A DNA stretch of 64,000 nt, from contig CM055103.1 of NCBI GenBank assembly GCA_029204225.1, forward strand, positions 56,377,078 through 56,441,077. The letters run 5' to 3'. The notes under the pieces were generated by a model that was not told where the DNA came from, did no database searches, and saw nothing but the letters and a program-made list of their open reading frames with translations. The stretch is from Diphasiastrum complanatum (Eukaryota; Streptophyta; Lycopodiopsida; Lycopodiales; Lycopodiaceae). The position numbers and the translations under genes were made by a program. This document shows, piece after piece, positions 1 through 11,280 of this stretch. Position 1 is the first letter of the stretch. Each line of letters starts with the position of its first letter.

Positions 1-2
1 CT

Positions 3-743
3 ATACCTCTTTGTTTAGGCACATCTAAAAGGATAGATCTAGATAATGTTTTGTATGTTCCTACCATTTCAAGAAACTTGCTTAGTGTAGGACAATTAAT
101 GGACAATGGACTAGATGTACATTTCAAGAATGGAGTTTGTTCCATCTTGAAAAATGATAAGTGCATAGCTAGTGGCATTAAGCAAGGTAGACTTTTCAAG
201 TTGGATGCTAATGTTGCAAGTGAAAGTGTGAACTTGGCTAGGGAGGAGCTAACTCAAGTGGAGCTTTGGCATAAGAGATTAGGCCATCCTAATCTTCAAT
301 CTATGGAGTCAATGGCAAGCAAGGAACTAGCTCTCGGCCTACCAAGAGCTTTCAAGAAGTGTGGAAAAATGTGTGAGGCATGTGGCCTTGCAAAGTCACA
401 CAAATCTTCTTACAAGAAATCTTCATCAAGATCTCTCTCTCCCTTGGATCTCATACATTCTGATGTACATAGTTTTTCACATGCAAGTAATGGAGGTGCC
501 TTGATGTATGTAACTTTTATAGATGATTGTACTAGATTCACATGGATTGAGTTACTATCAAAGAAAAATCTTGTTTATGAAGCTTTCATTAAGTTCAAGT
601 CTCTAGTAGAGAAACAACTTAGTACTTCTATCAAAGCACTAAGATGTGATAATGGAGGAGAGTACACCTCCAATAAAATGAAAGACTTTTGTGAGATCAA
701 TGGTATTAAGTTACAATACACTTGTTCCTACACCCCTCAATAA
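3..743 (+). pseudogene. Copia-A pol, protease/integrase N-terminal part
   Basis: The frame is open from the left window edge, so the element continues outside. It carries the conserved NLLSVGQL stretch before integrase, then the integrase zinc module (WHKRLGHPN, later CEACGLAKSH) and the first two catalytic acidic residues (HSDVHS and CDNGGEY). The frame ends in TAA exactly where copia integrases read TPQQNGVAERKN: the sequence shows TPQ, stop, NGVAERKN. One C-to-T change therefore made a nonsense codon just before the catalytic glutamate. The downstream frame resumes in phase. Copia integrase inserts the element cDNA into the host chromosome. This copy could not make full-length pol without readthrough. 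Confidence 0.93.
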
Positions 744-2930
744 AATGGGGTGGCCGAGAGGAAAAATAGGAGTCTATGTGAGTGTGCAAAGTCCTTGAGG
801 CTTGATGCATCACTTCCCATCTCATTTTGGGGAGAAGCCATAACATGTGCTAATTATTTGTGTAATAGACTTCCTAGTAGTGCTATAGATGGGATCTCAC
901 CTTATCAAGCCTTGTTTGATAAGAAACCCAATGTAAAATATTTTAAGATCTTTGGATGTACTTGTTATGTACACATTCCTTTGGAGACTAGAAGGAAAGA
1001 AGATGCTACCTCCTTCAAAGGAATCTTTGTTGGCTATGGAGAAAATAGCAAGGGATATAGGATATATGATCCTACATCCAAGAAAGTAAAGGTAAGCAAG
1101 GATGTACTTTTTGATGAGTCACAATTTGCTAAGAGCTTGTCAAATGGATCTAACCCATTGTGCATTGAAGATCTTGACAAATCCGAGGAGGATCTTGACA
1201 AACCCGAGGAGGATCATGACAAACCCGAGGATGGAGATTTGGATCCAAGTCAAAAGGGGCCAAGAAGATCATCAAGGAGCAAGGCCGAGCCCTCAAGGCT
1301 TACCTATGTGGACAAGGGAAAGCAAAAGGAAGGCTCTACATCTTCTACCTCTTACTCTTTTTTAGCTACATTGATTGAAGAACCATCATCTTTTGAAGAA
1401 GCATGTAAATCTAAAGTTTGGAGAGATGCAATGCAAGTAGAGTATGATGCATTAGAAGAAAATCATACTTGGAATCTTGTAAATCTTCCAAGAGGAAAGA
1501 AACCACTTGCATGTAAGTGGATTTATAGAATTAAGTACAATCAAGATGGATCTATTAGTAAATACAAAGCTAGGCTTGTTGCTAAGGGATTTCTTCAAAT
1601 AAAAGGATTGGATTATGAAGAAACATTTGCACCTGTAGCTAAGCTTGTAACTATTAGATTAATCATTTGCATTGCTACTTTGTTCAAATGGGATCTCTAC
1701 CAAATGGATGTGACAAATGCCTTCTTGAATGGCTTCTTAGAAGAGGAAATCTACATGATGCAACCCGAGGGCTTCATCAAGATTGGTGAGGAGCAAAAGG
1801 TGTGCTACTTAAGGAAGAGCCTATATGGCTTGAAGCAAGCACCTAGAGCTTGGTACTCTAGGTTGCATGATTTTCTCTATTCCCTTGGCTTTGTACTAAG
1901 TGCTTATGAACCTTCTTTATATTTCAAATGTAATGAAGGAAAGATCATCATTTTGGTTCTTTATGTTGATGACATCATTATGACAGGAAATGATGATGAT
2001 GGCATAGGCAAAGTAAAAGTTGACTTATCTAGTGAGTTCAAGATGGTAGATCTAGGCTTCCTAAAGTTTATACTTGGGATAGAAGTGTCTAGAAGTAGCA
2101 ATTGTACTTTCATAAGTCAATCTAAGTATGCTACTTCCATTCTTGAAAGATTTGGTATGAAAGATTGTAAGGGGATTGACACCCCTATGGAGCATGTTGT
2201 GAAAGCAACTAATGAAGGTGATGAAGCATCCTTTGAGGACATCACTCTCTTTAGGAAGCTTATAGGCTCTCTAATCTATTTAACCATCACTAGACCTGAC
2301 TTAAGTTTTTGTGTAAGCAAGTTGAGTCAAAGTATGCAAGCTCCTTTAATTCATCATTGGAAAAGTGCCAAGAGAGTACTTAGATATGTTTCTAGTACTA
2401 GATTTTTTGGTATACTTTATGAAGGATCTAACTTGCACTTGAGAGCCTACTCGGATTCAGATTTTGCAGGTGACAAGATGGATAGGAAGTCCATTAGTGC
2501 ATTTGCAACATTTCTTTGTGGAGGAGTGATATCTTGGCTTTCCAAAAAGCAAGATACAATCTCACTATCTTCTTGTGAAGCCGAGTACAAGGCATTGACT
2601 TCAACAACCAAAGAGCTCTTATGGCTAAGAAGACTCTTGATGGAACTACATGTGCTAGAGGCCGAGGAGATCCCTTACATATTTTGTGACAATCAAGCTT
2701 CTCAACAAATTGCTTCAAATCCTATCTTCCATGCTAGAACAAAGCATATTGAGATAGCTCACCACTTTGTGAGGGAGAAGGTACAATCCAAGGAAGTGCA
2801 ACTACATCATGTACCATCATCCGAATGCATAGCTGATATCTTAACCAAACCATTGTCCAAAGATCCATTTTTTAAGTTAAGATATGCTCTTGGAATTGTA
2901 GATAGATGTACACTAGATTTGCCAAGTTAG
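744..2930 (+). pseudogene. Copia-A pol, integrase C-part, reverse transcriptase, RNase H
   Basis: This continues the upstream frame after the single TAA. It begins with NGVAERKN (integrase glutamate) and has the integrase C-terminal block (FWGEAITCANYLCNR), an acidic linker and the reverse transcriptase (KARLVAKGF, ETFAPVAK, QMDVTNAFLNG, catalytic YVDD in LVLYVDDIIMTG). RNase H follows with DSDFAGD and SSCEAEYKAL, and the tail contains DILTKPL. It is uninterrupted for 729 codons and ends TAG immediately before a purine tract and the LTR, the normal copia order. No other lesion is visible. This is the 3' two thirds of an otherwise well-kept element. Confidence 0.95.
1167..1229 (+). repeat. 21-bp in-frame tandem repeat in Copia-A linker
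   Basis: Three copies of a 21-bp unit encode the heptad EDLDKPE with small changes (DKSE, DKPE, DHDKPE). They lie in the acidic linker between integrase and reverse transcriptase. The unit keeps frame, so it is a length-variable linker rather than a lesion. Confidence 0.8.
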
Positions 2931-2943
2931 AAGTGAGGAGGAG
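2931..2943 (+). other. Copia-A polypurine tract
   Basis: The purine-rich run AAGTGAGGAGGAG sits directly after the pol stop codon and directly before the LTR 5' end TGTTGAAAATT. That is where plus-strand DNA synthesis primes in LTR retrotransposons. Confidence 0.85.
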
Positions 2944-3805
2944 TGTTGAAAATTGTCACTTCTCACTTGACATTGGTTCATGTAAATATTGATCAAACAT
3001 TAGAATATGTTGATGATATGATTTCACACGTGTGGAGCATGTTCCCATGTGTGAAAGGATGTACTTTTCATGTTTGTATATATCCAAATTGATTTTGTAT
3101 CATTCTAGTTAGTGTGAACATGAAATGACTAGTTTTTAGTCAAGTTGACTAGTCACCTACAAATTAGCTTTTCCTTGCATGTGCATGAGTAAATGCTCCC
3201 ACATGGCAAGTGGATGTTCACATGTGTGTATAGAGTACTAGAAGATAAGAGTTGACCATTTTCCTTAGATCCTATTTTGTAGGGAATATTCCTATATTCT
3301 AGGAGACTAGCTTTTTGGATTTTAGTCATATTCTAGAAGGTCAACTATTGGATAAGGATCAAGGATGGATCAAATGGATAGATATGAGTGATGTGGCACT
3401 CTTCACACGTGTGAAGGCCTGCTGGACTGTACCAGACTCATGGATGTACTTGATCCATAAAAGGATCATCATTTTGCTAAGAAAATTGATGAGACTTTTG
3501 CACTCTACACTTTTGTGAGATTTCTAGTCATTTGTCTTGTGATTTTTATGCATGATTGCTATCTAGTATCATTGTACTTGTTGTTTCAGGTGCAGGCCGT
3601 ACAGTGGACAGTACTCCACACGTGTGAAGCCGCTCTCACTAAAAAATGATGTGTTGATCCATTGCTCTTGCTTAAATCCAAGTGTAGTGAATCTAGATCA
3701 AGATCTAATGTGTAGAACTTGATAGATTCATTGATTAAGCAACCAATAACTCTCTATGATTGTAAAGTACAATCATTATTGTCCTAAAAACTGTAAAATT
3801 TATCA
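2944..3805 (+). mobile_element. Copia-A 3' LTR (862 bp)
   Basis: It begins TGTTGAAAATTGTCACTT and ends TTTATCA. Both ends are confirmed by a second, inverted copy at 9971-10812 that has the same termini. It contains three copies of a palindromic CACACGTGTG-type motif, near 3025, 3401 and 3616. Immediately 3' is a 29-bp gypsy LTR tail and an Asp-type PBS, so the element landed inside the 5' LTR of Gypsy-1. Confidence 0.92.
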
Positions 3806-3834
3806 ACTACTACGCGAGATCTTCGACTCTACAG

Positions 3835-3852
3835 TGGTGTCGTTGTCGGGGA
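3835..3852 (+). other. Gypsy-1 primer-binding site (tRNA-Asp type, decayed)
   Basis: TGGTGTCGTTGTCGGGGA matches the common plant gypsy Asp PBS TGGCGCCGTTGCCGGGGA except for three C-to-T changes. It follows a short LTR tail ending TACAG. Confidence 0.85.
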
Positions 3853-5238
3853 TAGGTTTCCACTAACTAGTATAGCTGCATTTTAGCTATTTCTTGGTTT
3901 TTGGAGTAGTTTTAGGTAGATTTTTGGGTGTTTAGAGTTAGTTTTCTATATTTTTCTGTGTTTGGACTGTTCATAGCTAGTGGAGGTGTGAGAGGGTAGA
4001 GGAGGTCCTGAACAGTCTCTAAGGGTTTGAAATCCAAACCAACCAGTAAAAAACCCAAAAAAACAAACCAATTTGTATTCTGGAAGGAAAAAGAGCCAAA
4101 TTTTTCATCAAATTTTGTTTTCTCAAAACCAGTGAGAGATAAGCCTCGCATGACTGGTAGTAGCTCCAAGGTACTGTCCCAGACCTGCATAGAAGCCTTC
4201 GAGAGTTAGTTCCAAGCAGATTGCAAAAAACAGAGAAAAAATCATAAAAATTCAAAAAATCCTTGTAAAAAATAAAAAAGATTCAAATCTTTATAAGAAC
4301 TCTCACAAAGCCCTCTGAAGTTCCATCTCAATGAGACCATGACACAGAGAAGCTTGCGAGAGTTAGTTCACTGTCTAAGTGCATGTGCGAGAGTTTCCAG
4401 TGGAAAAAAGATGAGAAAATACCAAAGAACCCTCGCAAACACTAAAATTTTGAGTTCTAGTGGGCAAGAACCCTCGCAGAGAATTCTGAAATTCCATCTC
4501 ACTGAGACTAGGACACAGAAGAGTCTGCGAGAGTTAGTTTGATTCTAGTGAGAAGAAAATTGGGTTTAAGTAAAAAATCACTAAAAAGTGAAGATCCAGC
4601 AAATCCATTCAGAGAGAACTCTCGCAGACCACTCCTATTAATCCAAAATGACAATTTCCATTAGTGATGAAGTTTGCAAGAATTAGTACTGATTATTGGT
4701 GAAGATCAAGCAAAATTAGTGGTTTTGAACCCTCACAAACAGTGAAATTTTTACTTCTGCGAGAGTTAACTCTCGCAGAGATTTTTAGAGTGAGATCCAG
4801 GCTAGATTCAGCTCCTGTGATCCTTGCAAGAGTTACTTCCCAATGATCTGAGAGATATCAAGATTTTTTGTCTACAAAATAGCTAAAGAACCCTTGCACA
4901 ACCAAATTTCACACCAGAGAACTTTGCAAACTAGATCAATGGAAAGATCTGCACCAGATCCAACTATTGTCAAAATCTCAGGTCAATCAGTGCAAGAAGT
5001 AAAACGTTATCAAGGGAAACCACCGTAAGGGACCTAATTTTCAGTTCCAGCCAATGAGATTGATCAGATCCTTAAGATCCAGAGTGCATCCCATTGTACA
5101 AGCAAGATCCAACTATCTGAGTGCAGTGCAGCCATAACTCCCGATCATGCAATGATCATGTGGTTTTCAACAAGACTACCATGTAGCATCAGGAGAGAAC
5201 TAAAATGACGAGATCAATATGCTACTCTGCAAGAAGCT
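3853..5238 (+). other. Gypsy-1 leader with repeated GCGAGAGTT/AACTCTCGC motifs
   Basis: This long untranslated leader lies between PBS and gag. From about 4195 to 4920 it carries more than ten copies of a decamer-like motif, TGCGAGAGTT or its complement AACYCTCGCA, many with C-to-T or G-to-A decay. At 4756-4779 two inverted copies abut as a perfect 24-bp palindrome centred on TTAA. The short ORFs here look like chance frames. Leader structure may serve packaging or dimerisation, but that is inference. Confidence 0.6.
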
Positions 5239-6096
5239 ATGGAGGATGTCATCAGGGAAGAGGATGAGGGATCAGACGATGAATATCCATCCACCCATAC
5301 TCCTACTCCCTCGGTGGCATCATCATCATCAAATGCTTCTACTCTATCCACAAAATTGTTGTTGGAACAGATGACAAAATTACACAAACAACAGATGAAG
5401 CAGCTTACAGTGCAGTTTGATCAAAAATTGAAACCCTTACAAGGAGCTATAGCAGCAACGCCAAACCTACTGGAACAAAACCAGCTACAATATCTCTGAC
5501 GCTAAAATGTATGGTGTTCAGTATGCACACGAAACCATACAGCGAATGAGTGCCCAGTCCTAAAGCAAAATCTGAGACTGACCCATAAATTTTGCCATTT
5601 GTGCAATGCAATATCGCACAACACGACATTTTGCCCATTTAACCCCCGGATTGTCCAACAGAAAAGGAGTCCTTATCAGACTTCTTATCCATATCATCAA
5701 GGGGCACCAAATGTGGCACCTAGGTATGGCGCACCTAATAATCAACAATGTATGGCCTTACCTGCACCACCGGGGCCAACCAATCAACAAGTGGCCCACG
5801 TAAACTTGACAATAGCAGAACCAGAGATGCTAGTACCACCTCAACCTAAGCAGCAACAATGGTATGGGCTGGAGAAACCATATATGGATCCTGTCATAAA
5901 TGAATATATTGCGGCCTATGCAGCTCAAACTTAGCGTCAAGGCAAAAGAAATTATAGCTGCTACAAATGTGGCGAAGGACACATAATTGCTAAATGTCCT
6001 TACAAGGGACAATATAAATCCTTCTGCCGAGAATGCGGCTATGGACACTACTTCAAGAATTGTTCGAATGTGAGAGAAGAAACGAGACAGTACTAA
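5239..6096 (+). pseudogene. Gypsy-1 gag with two zinc knuckles
   Basis: An acidic Ser/Thr-rich start (MEDVIREEDEGSDDEYPST) leads into a Gln/Lys-rich helix (EQMTKLHKQQMKQLTVQF), then a decayed middle with at least one frameshift near 5500. A Pro/Gln-rich stretch runs to about 5934, followed by two adjacent knuckles, CYKCGEGHIIAKC and CRECGYGHYFKNC, at about 5950-6065. Both knuckles have three residues between the second Cys and the His, not the usual four. Gag coats and packages element RNA. Broken frames mean no functional product. Confidence 0.75.
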
Positions 6097-6231
6097 AAGA
6101 TACGGCACTGGGTACATAGAGCACAAGTGAAGGAAAAAGAGTAAGAAAAGGACAACCCTATGGAACTTCCTACTGATGACAGACGAGAACCACGAATGAG
6201 TTCACCATTGCGCACTGATCAGAACGATTGA

Positions 6232-6846
6232 TTGCATCGTCATGAACCACCTTTCCACATGGTGGAGCCTGAGGAACCGCACACTAAAAGGCTCACAAGC
6301 CTACTGGTGAGCCGTGTTAGTTTACCCCTTGGAGAATTATTGCGGATTGTGCCACAAGCAAAAAGCCTTTTGGCTGAATGGGCCAAAGTGGACGCGGAAC
6401 CAATAGCGCTAGAGCCCATATATTGTACGGGCTACGAAGAGATTAGTAACATCCTCCACATTGGAGTAGCATGGGAGAGTGAGGAACACAACATCACCCT
6501 GCCAATCAAACACAAGAGATTCGAGGACGAGACAGTAGTAGTAGATGGAGGATCAGGTGTCAATTTGATCTGCACTACTTTGTATCAAAAGTGGAGTTTA
6601 CAGGGATTGAAGCCAACAAGATTTGCCATCAAACTAGCGGATCAATCCTGTGTAAAACCGAAGGGTGTGGTTGCCGATATCCCTATAAAAATAGCAGGCA
6701 TGCAATTTGTGATTACCTTTGTAGTAATGGATATACCTGAATCTCCATCTACATACCTTGTTTTACCGGGAAGATCATGGTTGAGGACTGCGCAAGTAGT
6801 ACACAACCGGGGCATGGGGAAACTCACCTTTGAGAACAGAGAGTAG
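6232..6846 (+). CDS. Gypsy-1 aspartic protease region
   Basis: This 204-codon frame contains the retropepsin core: hydrophobic lead VVVDGGSGVNLI (active-site DGG, typical of this plant gypsy branch instead of DTG/DSG), a flap region FAIKLADQS, and a C-terminal LPGRSWLR block equivalent to the LGRPWL seen in other gypsy proteases. It would mature gag-pol. The frame is closed by TAG at 6844. A partial second copy of the same family sits at 26575-26855, with the matching stretch ending KLADQSCVKP. Confidence 0.85.
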   Translation: MHRHEPPFHMVEPEEPHTKRLTSLLVSRVSLPLGELLRIVPQAKSLLAEWAKVDAEPIALEPIYCTGYEEISNILHIGVAWESEEHNITLPIKHKRFEDETVVVDGGSGVNLICTTLYQKWSLQGLKPTRFAIKLADQSCVKPKGVVADIPIKIAGMQFVITFVVMDIPESPSTYLVLPGRSWLRTAQVVHNRGMGKLTFENRE

Positions 6847-7857
6847 GCTGTAAAGGTCGACCCAACCACATGGGCGGTGAAACCACTTGCACCCAAGGCT
6901 GATGACAGATCATCCACGACAGATCACACGATAGATCGTCCAAGGCAAGAGAAGGGTGGTCCCTACGATTAAGAGACGAATGTCGTGAGATGGATGCATG
7001 CATTAGCAACGATTGACTGCCAAACATGTCAATACGAATCCTGAACCCAGCACATCTTCACCCAAGTGTTACACCCTAGACACACCAATTACATTTGGAG
7101 TGAATATAATAAACGTAGCATGGTTGTCAATGGAATCTATTGAGAATCCAGTGGACGATGATTTAGTCCCTTGCAACATGCTCTGACTTACAACAAAGAG
7201 ATTGAGCTAACTGATGAGCAGGTCCTATAACACATAGACCTAGATCGTTATGGAATTAAGAAAGTATCAGCTCAACCACCGCAAAAATCTGCTATAGTGA
7301 AAGTTTCAAGGATAGATCCACCAAGGGCACTTGCGCACAAGAAGAATCAGTTGAAACAATGCTATAACCAGGTGATCCGATGGAGTAATCTACCCGAAGA
7401 AGCTATAGCTACAGTGGATGTTGATATTCACAACCACGAGGCAAATGTCACACCAGTTTCGAAGAAAGACAACAAGGACAAATCCATCGAGATGACAAAA
7501 AATGACAAAAAGAAGGTGTTGGATTCCTTGAAGTTAATCAGGATGAACTCTAATACAACATCATCCTCTTCTTAGACAATGAAAAATCAAAAGATGACCA
7601 GTCGGGCTAAGATCAATATGCTAAAGGAGGAATCTCGACGAGCACCAGTTCACGAGATGCTTGAGACCTTCAAGAATTATACCTTGGACGACATGATAAT
7701 TATGATGCCGCAAGCCCAGCAAAAACTTGATCAAAATTAGGCACCAGCGGAACAAGTCTTCGAAGGACCTGCACAAATTCAACCCATGAACCTTGCCAAG
7801 CCAGGTGAAGAAGAAAAGATCGTATACGTGGGAGAGCAATTAATGCCTGTGAAAGCT
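6847..7857 (+). pseudogene. Gypsy-1 protease-RT linker, broken frames
   Basis: Coding-like sequence with stops joins protease to RT. The best segment (7297-7575) is charged and Lys-rich and has no recognised domain. A later segment near 7650-7857 reads ETFKNYTLDDMII and VYVGEQLMP, matching the sense of a related gypsy fragment at 44669-45120 (FKDFTLDDIVI). Copia-B begins at 7858, inside this frame. Confidence 0.65.
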
Positions 7858-8824
7858 GTCAACATCTCTTAGCAAGTTTGAGGCCTAAATTGGTAATTTT
7901 TGTACATAGTTTTGGATCTAACCTTTCACAGTGTGAAAGAGACCTAGATACTTTTATTCTAGTATATATTTCATATTGAAGAAGTCTCAAACTTCAGAAC
8001 CTTTGAAATGACACCAAAATCATGTTATTTGGACATATAGGCCAAAATTGGCTATTTTAGGCTACTGGTGTCCTCAAATTGGGTTCTAAGTTCTAGAGAG
8101 AGGAGAGAGAGTCATATCTCTCACCTATATTAGGCTAAAATTTGTGGATAATAGGTTGGAGAAACTTATTGTATTCTTGAGAGAGATCAATAGATCATTG
8201 TCATAGTTTCTTCCTCCATTGAGAGCATTGCTTTGTGTATTGTCTTCAAGATTTTGTGTATGATCTTAAGAGGCTTCCAAAAGTGGTAGGCTGCTATTGT
8301 AGGCTAGTATGCTATTGCTTTTGGCTGCCATCAGTACCTTTTATTAGCTTCTTTTGTCTCTTGAATGCTTTGTCAAGTTCATGTGTATCAAAGGTAGCAT
8401 TAGGATGCTTTGCCATTTCTAGCTTTTGTAGCTTGTTGTGCAAAGATCTTAGCCAAGTATTTTGGGAGTTTGGATCAGGTTGGAGCAACTTATTGTATTG
8501 TTGAGAGAAATCAATAGATCATTGTCATAGTTTCTTCCTCCATTGAGAGCATTGCTTTGTGTATTGTCTTCAAGATTTTGTGTATGATCTTAAGAGGTTT
8601 CCAAAAGTGGTAGGCTGCTATTGTAGGCTAGTATGCTATTGCTTTTGGCTGCCATCAGTACCTTTTATTAGCTTCTTTTGTCTGTTGAATGCTTTGTCAA
8701 GTTCATGTGCATCAAAGGTAGCATTAGGATGCTTTGCCATTTCTAGCTTTTGTAGCTTGTTGTGCAAAGATCTTAGCCAAGTATTTTGAGAGTTTGGATC
8801 CATTTAAGATCCACTTTTTTTACA
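7858..8824 (+). mobile_element. Copia-B 5' LTR (967 bp, internally duplicated)
   Basis: It starts TGTGAAAGCTGTCAAC and ends TTTTTTTACA, abutting the Met PBS. It is about 310 bp longer than the 3' LTR because a 324-bp block (8154-8477) is repeated head to tail. A decayed form of the shared palindrome, CTTTCACAGTGTGAAAG, lies at 7923-7939 and has lost one base relative to the 3' LTR. Confidence 0.9.
8154..8801 (+). repeat. Two-copy 324-bp tandem duplication within the LTR
   Basis: Unit 1 (8154-8477) and unit 2 (8478-8801) both start GGTTGGAG and end AGTTTGGATC. They differ at only a handful of positions. The 3' LTR and other copies of the family have a single unit, so the duplication is specific to this LTR. 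Confidence 0.9.
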
Positions 8825-8836
8825 TGGTATCAGAGC
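8825..8836 (+). other. Copia-B primer-binding site (initiator Met tRNA)
   Basis: TGGTATCAGAGC immediately follows the LTR end, the standard copia minus-strand primer site. Confidence 0.93.
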
Positions 8837-9751
8837 TAGTTGGCTGTTACTTTTAGCAAGATTTTCATTTATGGTGATATTTGGATGTTTGATCAAGTTC
8901 TAGCATGATTATGCATTGCACTGTTGATCAAATATTACTTGAAGTTGAACTTGTGGATCAAAAGCATATTTCAGGTCTATTGAAGATCAGAGGCTGAGAA
9001 GAAGCTATTTTGGATCAGATCATAACACCTAGTCATTTGTTGATTGTGAGGCTTGTGCATAATTAAAACTAACAATGTTCTGTTCAATCTATTGTTGACA
9101 ATCTCCACTTTTGTGGATGAACACTCTCCTTAAGTGGATGAACCTTCTCCTTAAGTGGATGACAAATAATCTTTGAGTGATTTTGTATTTCTCCAAAAGG
9201 CTGAGCAAAGCTCCGACTTGGATGAAAGATCTCCTTTTGGGTGAACAGATTGTCAACAATCTTTTGCATAAATTTTGGTGTTCTTTGTTGAGCATGTAAG
9301 TAGCTTTTTTTATGTAATTTGATTGGAGCATTTGCTGGAAGGTTTTAACCATTATACAAATGTGTTTTCAGGTTCTTAACAGGTTGAAGAACATTCTCAT
9401 GTGAAGTGATCTTAGATCTACATCTAAACACCAAGATTTGACAAGCTAGTGAAGCTAGTCTTGTGATTCACTAAGTGTGCTCTTTCATTCACCTCTAAAG
9501 CTTGTATTATCATTTGGTTGAGTTTATAAACTTTTAGAAGTGTGGTTTACATGTGGTTTTACAGGTTGAATCAATATCTTAGTGTGTTGATCATATGTTG
9601 ATCAAGTTTGTTCAATTCTAGGTATTTTTGGCAGCCTAGTCTTGTGTATTTTCTAAGAATGCAAGTAACTCTTCACCCATCATTTTTTGAGAGGAAAGTG
9701 AGTGCTAGGAGCATTAGGACAAAGCCTAAAAGTTGAAGAATCATTATATTC
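8837..9751 (+). other. Copia-B leader
   Basis: Untranslated leader between PBS and gag. It contains tandem copies of a motif reading GTGGATGAACNNTCTCCTTAA near 9112-9165. A homologous leader occurs in reverse at 26263-27680. No protein is supported here. Confidence 0.7.
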
Positions 9752-9970
9752 ATGGCTTCCAATGGTGGGATCATGTTATAAACTAATGATAGGTTGAGTT
9801 CATCAAACTACTCTACCTGGAAAGTGAGGATGGAATTCTTACTTGGGTTGAATGAACTCATGGACATAGTTGCAGGAACTGAAGAGAGACCACCCATAGT
9901 TCAAGAGCAATAAAGGTTTGATAAGAAGGCTAAAAGGGCTCTTCATATCATTAAAATGAATGTTACCAAT
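9752..9970 (+). pseudogene. Copia-B gag, N-terminal part
   Basis: ATG at 9752 starts MASNGG; related copies at 26262 (reverse) and 55406 (reverse) start in the same way. It includes the copia gag blocks YSTWKVRMEFLL and IVAGTEERP. Two nonsense codons are visible: one ten codons in, where sister copies have Glu, and one after the EQ of IVQEQ. The frame is cut at 9970 by the inverted solo LTR and resumes at 10813. Confidence 0.85.
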
Positions 9971-10812
9971 TGATAATATTTCAGTTTTAGGACATTAATG
10001 ATTGTACTTAACAATCACAAAGAGTCATTGGTTGCTTAATCAATGGATCTATCAAGTTCTACACTTTAGATCTTGATCTAGATTCACTACACTTAGATTT
10101 AAGCAAGAGCAATGGATCAAATCTTCATAAACAAGTGAAAGCGGCCTCACATGTGTGGAGTACTGTCCACTGTATGGCCTGCACCTTAAACAACAAGTAC
10201 ATAGGTTCTTGATAGCAATCATTCAATAAAATCACAATTCTATTGTATAGAATGCAAAAGTCTCATCAATCTCATTAGCAAAATGATGGTCCTTTTATGG
10301 ATCAAGTACATCCATGAGTCTGGTACAGTCCAGCAGGTCTTCACACGTGTGACGAGTGCCACATCACTCAGATCTATCCATTTAATCCATCCTTGATCCT
10401 TATCCAAAGTTGACCTTCTAGAATATGGCTAAAATCCAAAGAGCTAGTCTCCTAGAATATAGGAATATTCCCTACAAAATAGGATCTAAGAAAAATGGTC
10501 AACTCTTATCTTCTAGAACTCTATACACACATGCTAACATCCACTTGCCATGTGGGAGCATTTACTCATGCACATGCAAGGATAAGCTAACTTCTAGGTG
10601 ACTAGTCAACTTGACTAAAAAGTAGTCATATCATGTTCACACTTGACTTGATTGATACAAAATCAAAGTAGATATTTACAAATATGAAAAGTACTTTCTT
10701 TCACACATGGGAACAGGCTCCACATGTGTGTAATCAGATCATGAACATTGTACTCATGATTGATCTTTATTTACAATAAAAAATGACAAGTGATAAGTGA
10801 CAATTTTCAACA
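9971..10812 (-). mobile_element. Solo LTR of the Copia-A family, inverted, inside Copia-B gag
   Basis: On the minus strand it begins TGTTGAAAATTGTCACTT at 10812 and ends near AATATTATCA at 9971, matching Copia-A's 3' LTR at 2944-3805 along its length with scattered differences. Flanks CCAAT (9966-9970) and CCAGT (10813-10817) form a one-mismatch 5-bp target duplication. There is no internal sequence, as expected after recombination between the two LTRs. Gag reading frame continues on both sides. Confidence 0.92.
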
Positions 10813-11280
10813 CCAGTGAACTTCTCAAGGAAGTTGGTAAGTGTCAAAGTGCAAGTGAGGCATGGAATGCCTTGAAGAAACTCTTTGAATCAAAGCCCAC
10901 ATCTAGGGTATTGACCCTAAGGAGGCAAATATTTTCTAGTAGACAAAGAGAGGGAGAAAGTGCTCATGCATTTGTCTTGAGGGTTAAGTCCCTAAGTGAT
11001 GATCTAGCATGCATTCATGAAAGCATAAAAGCTGGTAAAATAGTCCAGTTTATGTTGAATGGTTTGCTAGATGAACATGCTAACCTTGTGCAAAGTTTTT
11101 CCATTCAAAGAGTCTTGCCAAGTGTGGTTGACTTGCAAGAAATCTTATTGGCTGAAGAACATAGGTTGCAATCAAAGCTTGATGGTGCATCTTTGCAAGG
11201 TGGAGGTGAAGAGGCTTTCTTCACCAAAAGGCAAAGTCAAAGGCAAAAGTAAAGGCAAAGGGAGATGTCTTGATTTCTAG
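10813..11280 (+). pseudogene. Copia-B gag, C-terminal part
   Basis: This resumes the gag interrupted at 9970: ELLKEVGKCQSASEAWNALK, then the UBN2-type gag core (LRRQIFSSRQREGES, LRVKSLSDDLACI, LLAEEHRLQSKL). It ends in a Lys/Gly-rich tail that has shifted frame by one base near 11225, giving TAA at 11250. No zinc knuckle remains: the sequence passes straight to the replacement region. Confidence 0.85.

Noticed and set aside
4019-4542. Short ORFs in the Gypsy-1 leader
   Set aside because: They overlap on both strands, follow the repeated GCGAGAGTT motif and have no gag-like content.
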